Assembly: GCA_034409565.1 (NCBI GenBank)
Contig: DAOUMS010000002.1
Coordinates: 62,001 to 126,000 of the forward strand
DNA from: E44-bin89 sp034409565
GTDB lineage: Bacteria; Chloroflexota; Dehalococcoidia; Dehalococcoidales; RBG-16-60-22
Length of the DNA: 64,000 nt
Direction of reading: 5' to 3'
Shown here: piece by piece, positions 29,826 through 37,392 of the stretch
Layout of the letters: each line of letters begins with the position of its first letter
Numbering within the stretch: position 1 is the first letter of the stretch
Position numbers and translations under genes: made by a program
Notes under the pieces: generated by a model
What the model was told of the DNA's origin: nothing
The model's input: only the letters and a program-made list of their open reading frames with translations
The model's database searches: none

Positions 29826-30716
29826 CTATTGAGTGGTCCCATACCCCGGTGACGAAGGCTCGGTAGCCCCAGATGCTTGGGAAGCTGAGTCCAGAACGTT
29901 CTGCTGCCACCAGGTACGGAGTTCTTCTACATCATGAACAGGGTTACTCTCATCTTGGTAACCCAGCCGGTAGCTAATCAGGCTCGCTCCGAGTTTGACC
30001 AGTGCCGACCATTGTGCGCGAATAGTATCGCTAATTCTGTAAATTGGCCCTGATATGCTTGTGGCGGCGGTAACCTTGCCACTGGCATCTCGTATTACAG
30101 ACCCGATGCCCTCAACACCTATCCAGCTACCCTCATGGTCAATGGAAACCCCGGTCTTCTTTATCTCTTTAAGCTCTTTTTTAAGTTCTGTCTTGGTCTT
30201 AATTGTTTTCTCAGTAGTGGGAATCAGGTTTTCATCAGGATATATTCTATCCAGTGTTTCCTCATCCAGTTCACTCAATATTGCTTTACCCATCGCCGAA
30301 CCATAGGCGGGAATTATCGCACCGACATGACGGGGCTCACGTACAGCGTGTTTCGCTTCCTCTTTCAGGATAAATATTACGTTTCCTTTATCGAAGATAC
30401 CCAGATTAACTGCTTCGCCTGTTAGTTCGTTCAGTATTTTGGTGACCGGACTGGCCGCTTTAATAATATCTGTCGTGCTCAAATACAGGCTTCCCAGTGC
30501 ATAGAGTATGGGACCAATCGTATACTTTTCTGTTTTTTCGTCTCTCTGCAACAGGCCGTCATCCATCAAGGTCATCATTATTCGGTAGGCTGTGGTCCGG
30601 TGTATGCCAAGCTTCCGGGCTATTTCAGCAACACTGAACTCCACTTGTTCTGGAGAGAAGCATTTCAGTAATAACGCAGCCCGGTGTAGCGATTTAATGC
30701 GATTAATACGTTCCAT
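29826..30716 (-). CDS. IclR-family transcriptional regulator
   Basis: 296 residues from ATG 30716. An ATG at 30749 is also in frame but falls inside a 23-base palindrome and has no ribosome site. The N-terminal winged helix (residues about 10-70) contains VAEIARKLGIHRTTAYRIMMTL. The C-terminal effector domain has GIFDKGNVIFI and GAIIPAYGSAMGKAIL, and a GVSIDHEGSWIGVEGI stretch typical of IclR. Such regulators bind a small carboxylate and usually control the adjacent catabolic genes and themselves. Genes on both sides run in its direction, so it may control transport and SDR genes from within. Confidence 0.92.
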   Translation of the reverse strand: MERINRIKSLHRAALLLKCFSPEQVEFSVAEIARKLGIHRTTAYRIMMTLMDDGLLQRDEKTEKYTIGPILYALGSLYLSTTDIIKAASPVTKILNELTGEAVNLGIFDKGNVIFILKEEAKHAVREPRHVGAIIPAYGSAMGKAILSELDEETLDRIYPDENLIPTTEKTIKTKTELKKELKEIKKTGVSIDHEGSWIGVEGIGSVIRDASGKVTAATSISGPIYRISDTIRAQWSALVKLGASLISYRLGYQDESNPVHDVEELRTWWQQNVLDSASQASGATEPSSPGYGTTQ

Positions 30717-30737
30717 CTTGAAAACCTGATTTGTTAT

Positions 30738-30760
30738 TATGTTGCGCATTGCGCAACATA
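30738..30760. promoter_or_regulatory. 23-base palindrome, candidate IclR operator
   Basis: TATGTTGCGCA, one central T, then TGCGCAACATA: a perfect palindrome immediately upstream of the preferred iclR start. Its size and place fit an autoregulatory operator. No second good copy was seen upstream of other genes in the run. Confidence 0.6.
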
Positions 30761-30939
30761 TGTTTCAGTTTTTGTATCGTAAAAATTTTACATAGCAAAT
30801 GTTAATTTGTCAATACTTTAGGGAAACTTTTTTAGGGCATTTTTGCCGGGCCAGCATTATTTCTGGCATCCGGTGCCTCTAATGGTATAACAGGAATGGC
30901 CCTGGATGTTACCGGCGGTATATTTGCCGGCTGGGCCAA

Positions 30940-31812
30940 TCAAGGCGCAGCTTTACTCTTTCTAAGCTCGGCCAAAGTTCTCTTCAGTTCCGCGATAGCT
31001 TTATCTCTTTGCTCTCTGGTTACAGGACTGGCATGCCATTCCATTACATCTTCCATATAGGATACGCCCTTGCCTTTAACTGTCTTGCAGACAAGCACGC
31101 AGGGCTTGCGTTCCCGCATTTTGTTTCGTCTGGTTTCAAATGCAGCCATGAGCGATGGTATATCATGTCCATCCGCGGCTAATACCTCCCACCCGAAGGC
31201 ACGCCACTTATCAAGAAGGGGTTCGATATTCATAACCTCGTTGACATTGCCATCCACCTGAAGGTTATTGTAGTCGACTATCGCCGTTAGATTATTGACA
31301 CGATGATGGCTGGTTGCCATAGCGGCTTCCCATGTCAGGCCCTCTTGCAGTTCGCCATCTGACAAGAGAGCGTAGACCTGGAAATCTCTGCCGGTCTGCC
31401 TGGCCCCCAGAGCCATCCCGAGACCAATGGATAGTCCGTGGCCAAGGGAACCCGTCGTCATATCAATCCCGGGTGTCTTCCGAAAATCAGGGTGACCTTG
31501 AAGCAAGCTATTTATGTGGCGTAATGTCTTGAGCACGCCGCGGTCAAAGTAGCCTTTATGGGCAAGAGCCGCATAAATAATGGGACAGGCATGTCCTTTT
31601 GAGAGAACCAATCTGTCTCTATCTTCCCAGGCAGGGCGCCGGGGGTCTATATTCATCACCTGCCAGTAGAGAGTGGTTACAATTTCGGCAGCCGACAATG
31701 AGCCGCCGGGGTGTCCACTACCGGCATGGTAAATCATATCTATAACGTCACAGCGCAATTCGTAAGCCTTTATTTGTAAGAAATCGATTATGCTATCTTT
31801 CCGGCCAGGCAC
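30940..31812 (-). CDS. Transketolase, N-terminal subunit
   Basis: 290 residues, GTG start with AAAGGGGAAA upstream. It is the thiamine-diphosphate-binding half of a two-subunit transketolase. GSGHPGGSLSAAEI is near residue 30, SLGHGLSIGLGMALG near 120, and the Mg-TPP loop is LLSDGELQEG followed by AIVDYNNLQ. The partner half is encoded 34 bases upstream and runs the same way. Split transketolases occur in archaea and many anaerobes and may also be the TPP part of other ketose-transferring enzymes, so a role in the imported compound's breakdown is likely. Confidence 0.92.
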   Translation of the reverse strand: MPGRKDSIIDFLQIKAYELRCDVIDMIYHAGSGHPGGSLSAAEIVTTLYWQVMNIDPRRPAWEDRDRLVLSKGHACPIIYAALAHKGYFDRGVLKTLRHINSLLQGHPDFRKTPGIDMTTGSLGHGLSIGLGMALGARQTGRDFQVYALLSDGELQEGLTWEAAMATSHHRVNNLTAIVDYNNLQVDGNVNEVMNIEPLLDKWRAFGWEVLAADGHDIPSLMAAFETRRNKMRERKPCVLVCKTVKGKGVSYMEDVMEWHASPVTREQRDKAIAELKRTLAELRKSKAAP

Positions 31813-31846
31813 TGATTTTTCCCCTTTCTCTAGGTTGCATAATATG

Positions 31847-32812
31847 CTAATGCTTCTTTATGCTAACAACATCGCGAACTGCTCGTATGATGTCATCCCG
31901 TCCGAGTCCATATTTATCTCTTAATTCGTAATTTTTACCTGATTCAGTATATACGTCTTTAATGCCCAAACCGCGAAATCGCACCTTTATTTCGGCTTCA
32001 ACCAGACACTGGCAGACCGCTGATGCCAGACCGCCAATAATATTATGGTCTTCTATCGTGACCACGGCTCCAGTTTTGTTCGCTGATTTAACCAGCAATT
32101 CTTTATCCAGAGGCTTAAGAGTCGGCATATCCAGTACTTCAACTCCGATTCCATCCAGAGCCAGACTTTCGGCAGCCTCCAATACCCTGCTCAGTGCAAT
32201 CCCGTAGGAGATAATGGTAACGTCTTCTCCTTCTTTCACCGTGTAGCCATGGCCTATATTAAACTCAGTGTTTTCATCATATATAACAGGTGTAGCTTCA
32301 TATTCAATCCTGATGTAAACCGGTCCTTCGTGTTTTACAGCTGCCTGTGCTATTTTTCGGGCTAAAACTGCGTCTGATGGCACCATTACGACCAGATTGG
32401 GGAAGCTCCGTACAATAGCTATATCTTCCAGAGATTGATGAGTTACTCCGTCCTTGCCATCGCTCAAACCGGCGTAACCACCGATTACTTTGACGTTGAG
32501 ATTCGGATAACAGATGAAGGTCCTGAATTGTTCACACGCCCGCATCGAGGCAAATACGGCAAAAGTCATGGCAAATGGAATCATACCGGTCGATGCCAAA
32601 CCAGCGGCCACGCCAAGTAAATTCTGTTCAGCGATGCCCATATCATAAAATCTCTTGGGGAATACATCGCGAAATCGCCGCGAACGGGTAGTCCGGGAAA
32701 CATCAGCATCAAGTACCACGAGTCCGGCATTTTGTTTGGCGATTTCAATAAGTTCGTCAACAAATGCTTCGCGTGGGTCAATCATTTTTGCATCTCGCAT
32801 CATGCTATCCAT
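31847..32812 (-). CDS. Transketolase, C-terminal subunit
   Basis: 321 residues, the pyrimidine-binding and C-terminal domains of a split transketolase. DADVSRTTRSRRF near the N-terminus, FYDMGIAEQNLLGVAAGLA with the Glu that activates thiamine diphosphate, then GYAGLSDGKDGVTHQS and the C-domain GAVVTIEDHNIIGGL. ATG 32812 directly abuts AAGGA. The ATG three codons on (32803) has better spacing and may be the true start. It is the first gene of the minus-strand catabolic run. The IS1595 element begins only 60 bases upstream. Confidence 0.92.
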   Translation of the reverse strand: MDSMMRDAKMIDPREAFVDELIEIAKQNAGLVVLDADVSRTTRSRRFRDVFPKRFYDMGIAEQNLLGVAAGLASTGMIPFAMTFAVFASMRACEQFRTFICYPNLNVKVIGGYAGLSDGKDGVTHQSLEDIAIVRSFPNLVVMVPSDAVLARKIAQAAVKHEGPVYIRIEYEATPVIYDENTEFNIGHGYTVKEGEDVTIISYGIALSRVLEAAESLALDGIGVEVLDMPTLKPLDKELLVKSANKTGAVVTIEDHNIIGGLASAVCQCLVEAEIKVRFRGLGIKDVYTESGKNYELRDKYGLGRDDIIRAVRDVVSIKKH

Positions 32813-32871
32813 TCCTTAATATTTTCAGGTCTGTAAATTTTTATATGACGGCTAATCTTTCCGTTTTATTT

Positions 32872-32879
32872 AAATATTC
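32872..32879. repeat. Target-site duplication, left copy
   Basis: AAATATTC here and again at 34987-34994. Eight AT-rich bases flanking both inverted repeats are what IS1595-family insertion produces. Confidence 0.85.
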
Positions 32880-32903
32880 CGGGGTTATATACTTCAAGCG
32901 GAT
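32880..32903 (+). repeat. IS left inverted repeat
   Basis: Twenty-four bases starting CGGGGTTATATACTT and ending GCGGAT. They match the complement of 34963-34986 at 20 positions. Confidence 0.85.
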
Positions 32904-33028
32904 ATTCCATTCTACCATAAACCGAAAAGTGATAGAATAGGGGTATGTGCAAGTTGTTCAAGCCTTATTTTGATTTTTGGGTCCTTTGTATTAAATGGGC
33001 TTATTGGCGTTGGGAGGGCAGAGAACCT

Positions 33029-33718
33029 ATGATTACATCTGTCCTATCTTTTCTCGTCTCTATTGGTGGGGTAATTGGGGCATTTCTTACAAAGGAATGG
33101 TGGATATTCCTTGTACCATTAGGTATGTTTATACTATTTATCGCACCTTATAAACTTTGGAAAGCACAGCATGATGAATTAACAAAAATGAAAGAGAAAC
33201 GGCTTGTAGTTTCTCTTTCAGATAATTATAGGCCAAGAGATGGTTCAGATTGGCTTCGCTTGCGTGTGGATAATCCGAGTGGGGTAAGTATTAAGGGGTG
33301 CTATGGGAAGCTATCTTATTACACAATGCTTGTTAGCGTGGAGGGCATTTCTAAGAAAGCAACAGATATATCTACTGGAGCATCGTTAAATGATGGTTTA
33401 CCACCTGCAAGGCATCCCTTCCCATGGGCATCAACAACTACTCCACCAATATTGAAGCCAATAGGGAGTAAAGACCACGAATTTCTTTATATAGCTGTTG
33501 TACCGAAACAGGGTACTAATTTCTTTACGCCAACAGAATCAGGGCTAGGATACCCCAAAACTAATATTTTTGCTGAATATGAAGCGCAAATAGACATTGG
33601 GTCTGAAAGTGAGGAATTTTCTCCAACAAGGGTAGTCTTTAGATTTGCGATGACACAGCATAGTATAGAAGCTAAGGAATTAGAGATTGTTAATGAACAA
33701 AGTGAAATCAAGACTTAA
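33029..33718 (+). CDS. Passenger membrane-anchored protein, unknown function
   Basis: 229 residues from ATG 33029, chosen because GGGAGGG lies about ten bases upstream. An in-frame ATG at 32945 would add 28 residues but has poor spacing. Two N-terminal membrane segments (VLSFLVSIGGVIGAFL and WWIFLVPLGMFILFI) are followed by a charged linker and a soluble domain with many beta-type stretches (LVVSLSDNYR, WLRLRVDNPSG, HEFLYIAVVPKQG). No recognised family. The fold may be an Ig-like or beta-sandwich sensor (guess). It overlaps the next small gene and lies inside the IS, in AT-richer sequence than the surrounding chromosome. Confidence 0.65.
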   Translation: MITSVLSFLVSIGGVIGAFLTKEWWIFLVPLGMFILFIAPYKLWKAQHDELTKMKEKRLVVSLSDNYRPRDGSDWLRLRVDNPSGVSIKGCYGKLSYYTMLVSVEGISKKATDISTGASLNDGLPPARHPFPWASTTTPPILKPIGSKDHEFLYIAVVPKQGTNFFTPTESGLGYPKTNIFAEYEAQIDIGSESEEFSPTRVVFRFAMTQHSIEAKELEIVNEQSEIKT

Positions 33719-33881
33719 AGAACTAGCATTAACATTATTCGTGCTTCTCCTGTTGAGTGTGGTACTCCTTGCGGTTGTCGGGTTCACAACTTTGTTTGGG
33801 GAATACTGGAAGTGGGCGCTCGGTGGGCTCGTAACCCTAACATTTGCGTGTATAGCTTTATATCTGGTATATAGAAGGTAA
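33693..33881 (+). CDS. Small passenger membrane protein
   Basis: 62 residues from ATG 33693, overlapping the preceding gene by 26 bases. Two hydrophobic segments (ALTLFVLLLLSVVLLAVVGF and WALGGLVTLTFACIALYLVY) separated by a short loop, positive at both ends. It ends two bases from the transposase stop on the other strand. No family recognised. Overlap suggests coupled translation with the gene before it. Confidence 0.55.
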   Translation: MNKVKSRLKELALTLFVLLLLSVVLLAVVGFTTLFGEYWKWALGGLVTLTFACIALYLVYRR

Positions 33882-33883
33882 AG

Positions 33884-34789
33884 TCAATGTGTCAGAGAAT
33901 CATAGGTAAGGTTATCGGAACTAATGAGTTTCAGGAGGGTATCACGAAATAGGTATGGGTTATCACGATTATTAAATCGCCACTCTAACTCATCTAAATA
34001 AGCATCAAGATGTTTAACAGAGACTTTATGATAAGAACCGATAACAGACCGCTTAAAGAGACTCCAGACATTCTCAACGGTGTTGGTGTGGACATCGCCG
34101 TTGACCCATTCCTCTTCACTGTGGTTGACCGTCTCATGCCTAGTATCATGGTCGGCAATACCCTTGTAAGCAGGCCAGTCGTCAGTATAGATAGCTTCCG
34201 TATCCGGTGCGGTGTTATTCTTGATAAACTCGTGGAGTGTCTTTCTATCTCTACTACTCACCACTTTGAGACGCAGAGAACCGCCACGCTCAACAGCGCC
34301 AACAACAGCCACCTTATTGCCCTTATAGCCATGCCCTACGTCTCTGCGCTTGCCACCTATCCATGTCTCATCAACCTCTACAATGCCATTAAGAGGCTCT
34401 GGATTGATTTCTGTCATGGCATTTCTTATTCTGTGGCAAAGATACCAAGCCGTCTTATAGGATACGCCGAGAGTGCGTTTCATCTGATTAGCGGATACAC
34501 CTTTCTTGGCCTCAACCATCAAATAGACCGCCATGAACCACTTGGCAAGTGGCAGGTGAGAGTCGTGGAATATAGTGCCAGCAGTAACGGAGAATTGATA
34601 ACCGCATGAACCACAATCGTATTGGTCACGAGTATATGAGTTGCGAATGTCCTTGCTCTCACAGCGAGGGCAGGAGATACCATCAGGCCAGCGTAGGTCA
34701 GCCAAAGCCTGACGGCATGAGTCGTCGCTATGGTATCTTTCTACCAGCTTCATCAAGTTCATTTCCTGCTTACCATTCTTCTTGTTCAT
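33884..34789 (-). CDS. IS1595-family (ISXO2-like) transposase
   Basis: 301 residues. An N-terminal zinc ribbon with two CxxC pairs (CPRCESK and CGSCGYQF, residues about 40-66) is followed by a short helical region and the ISXO2-like DDE domain: first Asp in EVDETWIGGKRR, second in YTDDWPAYKGI, third acidic/Asn position in NTVENVWSLFKR. All parts are present with no frameshift, so it is probably functional. Its ATG shares the palindrome GGAGGCCTCC with the divergent small gene. Confidence 0.95.
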   Translation of the reverse strand: MNKKNGKQEMNLMKLVERYHSDDSCRQALADLRWPDGISCPRCESKDIRNSYTRDQYDCGSCGYQFSVTAGTIFHDSHLPLAKWFMAVYLMVEAKKGVSANQMKRTLGVSYKTAWYLCHRIRNAMTEINPEPLNGIVEVDETWIGGKRRDVGHGYKGNKVAVVGAVERGGSLRLKVVSSRDRKTLHEFIKNNTAPDTEAIYTDDWPAYKGIADHDTRHETVNHSEEEWVNGDVHTNTVENVWSLFKRSVIGSYHKVSVKHLDAYLDELEWRFNNRDNPYLFRDTLLKLISSDNLTYDSLTH

Positions 34790-34790
34790 T

Positions 34791-34800
34791 GGAGGCCTCC
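34791..34800. promoter_or_regulatory. Palindromic ribosome-binding site serving both strands
   Basis: GGAGGCCTCC reads the same on both strands and gives a GGAGG Shine-Dalgarno to the transposase (start 34789) and to the 39-residue gene (start 34802). The two starts are 12 bases apart. Confidence 0.65.
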
Positions 34801-34801
34801 T

Positions 34802-34921
34802 ATGCCTAAAAAGAAAAAGACTGCCAGAGATATGACAACTGAGGAACTAGCGAAGAAAGTTTTCCCCAAAAAAGTAAGGGATAAACTAAAGAAAGTAGCC
34901 CATGAAAAAGACTCAAAATAG
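34802..34921 (+). CDS. Small basic IS-associated protein
   Basis: 39 residues, very lysine-rich: PKKKKTARDMTTEELAKKVF then PKKVRDKLKKVAHEKDSK. Strong GGAGG upstream. I recall similar short MTTEELAKxxFPKKV proteins beside ISXO2-type transposases, so it is probably part of the element (memory of the family, not checked). The charge suggests nucleic-acid binding, for example as a regulator of the divergent transposase. Confidence 0.65.
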   Translation: MPKKKKTARDMTTEELAKKVFPKKVRDKLKKVAHEKDSK

Positions 34922-34962
34922 CTATAATTCAGCTTCATATTGGGATTATAGCACAGAATTTA

Positions 34963-34986
34963 ATCCGTGTCAAGTATATAATCCCG
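34963..34986 (-). repeat. IS right inverted repeat
   Basis: On the minus strand it starts CGGGATTATATACTT and ends ACGGAT. The partner is at 32880-32903. Confidence 0.85.
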
Positions 34987-34994
34987 AAATATTC
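34987..34994. repeat. Target-site duplication, right copy
   Basis: AAATATTC, identical to 32872-32879. Confidence 0.85.
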
Positions 34995-35091
34995 ATTATA
35001 GTGTGTAGCTCGAAAAATGCAAAGTGAATTACCACGTAAGCAGTTTGTTAAGCAAAGGCCGAGTATACTGAGTAGCTGAAAGGAGAGCCAT

Positions 35092-35115
35092 AAAAAATGA
35101 GGAAAATTAGCCTCA
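35092..35115 (-). terminator. tRNA-Lys terminator, duplicated copy
   Basis: Minus strand: TGAGG, eight-base loop, CCTCA, then six T. Same as 45782-45805. Confidence 0.6.
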
Positions 35116-35119
35116 AAAA

Positions 35120-35165
35120 TGGTGAGCCGCGGAGGACTCGAACCTCCAACCGGCTGATTAAGAGT
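35120..35165 (-). pseudogene. tRNA-Lys 3' fragment
   Basis: 46 bases identical to the 3' part of tRNA-Lys(CTT) at 45810: anticodon loop, T arm, acceptor strand and CCA. The 5' half is missing and unrelated sequence follows from 35166. It is best read as the displaced end of an integration site. Confidence 0.9.
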
Positions 35166-35281
35166 TGATTTTCCCAAACAAGTACGACAGATTATTGCGC
35201 CATGCAGGATAAAAGGTAGAACTAAAACCTTCTCTAAGACCTTTGCGTTAGTATATTAAAGTTCGAGTCCCCTTAGCTGGT

Positions 35282-37282
35282 TCATTTATCAATATCAGCT
35301 ATAACAGGCAGGTGGTCGGAGGCATTGCTTGTAGGTACAAGAACACTGCTCACTCCCAAGTCAGAGGTTATCCAGATATAATCAATGCGCCTTTCAGGAT
35401 TATCTGATGTAGAGGTATATGCTGGAGTAACTCCTGCTGCAACTGCGGCATCTGAAAATCCACCCTGCCGCAGCATTTCCATCTCAGGGTCATCCGGATC
35501 TGCATTCAAATCTCCCAGTAGTACTGTATGGGCAGTGTTGTCCCAGAAGTCAAGGATAGTTTCAGCCTGAAGTTGACGAATATCGGTATCTTCTTCAATG
35601 TGGTGGAGGTGGGTAGCGATAATGTGCAGTTTCGTTCCGTTGCCCACATTTACTGTTGCCGCGATGAAGCTTCGTAATAAAGGCTGATCGCGTGGTGGCA
35701 GTTCGTGATAAGTATATTCCGTAACAGGATATCGGCTCATGATAGCATTACCCCAGAGTGGTCCTGTCGCTGGCCCAAAAACGTAGGGCATGTGCAGTCG
35801 CTGGGAAAGCCACGTCAGCATATCTAGTCGGCCATTAATGACCCAACCCCTTGACACTTCCTGCAGGGCTACGATGTCGGCTTCGCTTTTCTCAATCACT
35901 TGAGCTATGGCCTCCATACCAAGGTAGCCATCTGTGTTAAAACCGTTGTGTAGGTTGTAAGTCATAATTCGTACTGGTAATACTTCACCTGTGCCTGCCG
36001 CAGGTGTCCGCCAGGTAATTAAAGCTAACAGGGGAAATATCAACAGAATTAGCGTTGCCAATGAAAATGCCCACGCCCTATGACTTACAGGCATCTTTCG
36101 TTGTGGAGCGATTGATGTTCCTAAGGCACAGAACACTATGATACCGGCTGCAACAGGTTCCAAGATGGTATTGGAGTAAGGAAGGCTGATATCATAGACA
36201 GCGTAATATCCAAAAACAAGCACGAGGAAAAGAATCATACCGATGCCATTAGGTACCAAGATGCTGGTCTTTGCCGCTTTTTCCGAATCCCCGGCAACAC
36301 CGATTATGATAACAGCTATGAGTATTGATAATAGTATCTGTCCCACCAATAAGAGTGTCGCTGTTAACACAGCTGCTTGATAGTAAGGCAAAATCAAGAC
36401 GATAATTAAACCTATGCCAGAGACTGAAGCCCACGGCCATATGGAACGCCTTATTTGGCTAAAGAAAAATACGACAGCCCCCAGACCCGCCAAGTGTGCG
36501 AAAACTGTCCATCCATAAGCCGCGGGCAGTATCCAGCCGGTTGAGGTTGCCAGTTTGGCGATGTTCTGGAAGATTTCTAACTCTAAGAACAGGAAAGGGC
36601 CGATGGCCAGCCAGGTAAAAGACCTCAACTTGGAGATATTGCCGGCAGTACTGGCCGATGCCGCTGCGTTGGCCCTACCTTCAAGAATACCACCGAGCCC
36701 TATCCATTGAACTAATACCAGAAGTAATGTTATGAATATGGGTAGCCAACCCGTCTGCCAGATTATATCATAAGTACCGAAAACACCGTACAGCGTGGTG
36801 TCTAATGTTAACCCCAGCAGTAAACCAATAGCGAAATGAGGTACGTCATTTACTCTATGGCGTCGTGCCGTCTCAAGATAAGTTGATAGGAAAATGGCGA
36901 ACAACGATGTTCCCAGCATCGCCAAAATCAAATTAAATAATGGCTCACCCCACCAAATTTGCAGTAAAAACCGAAATAGCCCAAGGCCACCTGCCGTAAC
37001 CACAATAATAAGATAACCGCTCATCAGCCGGAGGAGAGGGATCGCTATGAAAGCAGTGAGAAAGACAACCAGCCCCACCGCTCCAAGTTCTTCTGCACCC
37101 CAGCCCATCCGATTCCCGAGTACCCAGTTCAGACCGGGCAACAACACCCTGAATGTCTGCATACCGAAAAGGACTGTCAGAGCTACCACGGCCACATTGG
37201 TGAATGCGAAATGTGCTGATAGCCATCTTGTTACCGAGAGTATTAAGCCTTTTCCAGTCGTACAATCAGACCCGTGGCGCAT
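35282..37282 (-). CDS. Membrane-anchored endonuclease/exonuclease/phosphatase-family protein
   Basis: 666 residues. Residues about 15-425 hold roughly 12 membrane segments. Residues 430-666 are a complete EEP (DNase I-like) domain: MTYNLHNGF, metal Glu in IVALQEVSRG, HLHH, GDLNADPDDPE, RIDYIW and SDHLPV. Members of this superfamily cleave phosphodiesters, including sphingomyelin and inositol phospholipids. The membrane-plus-EEP architecture recalls the C-terminal part of yeast Cwh43, which acts on lipid anchors. A lipid head-group phosphodiesterase is therefore favoured over a nuclease by the neighbouring diacylglycerol-kinase genes. It is the last gene of the operon, 110 bases after dagK. 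Confidence 0.85.
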   Translation of the reverse strand: MRHGSDCTTGKGLILSVTRWLSAHFAFTNVAVVALTVLFGMQTFRVLLPGLNWVLGNRMGWGAEELGAVGLVVFLTAFIAIPLLRLMSGYLIIVVTAGGLGLFRFLLQIWWGEPLFNLILAMLGTSLFAIFLSTYLETARRHRVNDVPHFAIGLLLGLTLDTTLYGVFGTYDIIWQTGWLPIFITLLLVLVQWIGLGGILEGRANAAASASTAGNISKLRSFTWLAIGPFLFLELEIFQNIAKLATSTGWILPAAYGWTVFAHLAGLGAVVFFFSQIRRSIWPWASVSGIGLIIVLILPYYQAAVLTATLLLVGQILLSILIAVIIIGVAGDSEKAAKTSILVPNGIGMILFLVLVFGYYAVYDISLPYSNTILEPVAAGIIVFCALGTSIAPQRKMPVSHRAWAFSLATLILLIFPLLALITWRTPAAGTGEVLPVRIMTYNLHNGFNTDGYLGMEAIAQVIEKSEADIVALQEVSRGWVINGRLDMLTWLSQRLHMPYVFGPATGPLWGNAIMSRYPVTEYTYHELPPRDQPLLRSFIAATVNVGNGTKLHIIATHLHHIEEDTDIRQLQAETILDFWDNTAHTVLLGDLNADPDDPEMEMLRQGGFSDAAVAAGVTPAYTSTSDNPERRIDYIWITSDLGVSSVLVPTSNASDHLPVIADIDK

Positions 37283-37392
37283 TTCTCTTCACCACACCTA
37301 TTCTCGTTGTTCATTTAAGACGTATTGCGTAAAAAGTAAGTGAATTATAATCATTTTAGTGCAAATGTCAATACTGGGGCTTCGCAAACAAT

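Larger units (their letters stand above)
32880..34986. mobile_element. IS1595-family element with passenger genes, 2107 bp
   Basis: Imperfect inverted repeats of 24 bases (32880-32903 and the complement of 34963-34986, 20 of 24 identical, both beginning CGGG and sharing TTATATACTT and CGGAT) bound the element, with an 8-base duplication AAATATTC outside. Inside are an ISXO2-like transposase (minus strand), a 39-residue basic protein divergent from it, and two plus-strand genes for membrane proteins that look like passengers. The length exceeds the roughly 1 kb needed for a transposase alone. Intact ends and an intact transposase suggest recent activity. Confidence 0.88.
35037..35165. repeat. 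Direct repeat A (left end of tRNA-Lys island)
   Basis: 129 bases matching 45726-45855 with a single one-base gap (GCAAAGGCC here, GCAAAGTGCC there). It contains the 3' 46 bases of tRNA-Lys and the terminator downstream of that gene. The match stops abruptly at the anticodon arm, the usual crossover side for integration into tRNA genes. Confidence 0.92.

Noticed and set aside
34941..34985. GGGATTATA and TATAATCCC as a separate hairpin.
   Set aside because: The second half is the IS right inverted repeat. The first is a partial internal echo, and no T run follows.
35255..35282. TTCGAGTCCCC and following bases resemble a tRNA T loop and acceptor end just inside the island.
   Set aside because: The upstream strand does not pair with CCCCT, and no discriminator or other arm is present. 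It may be chance.
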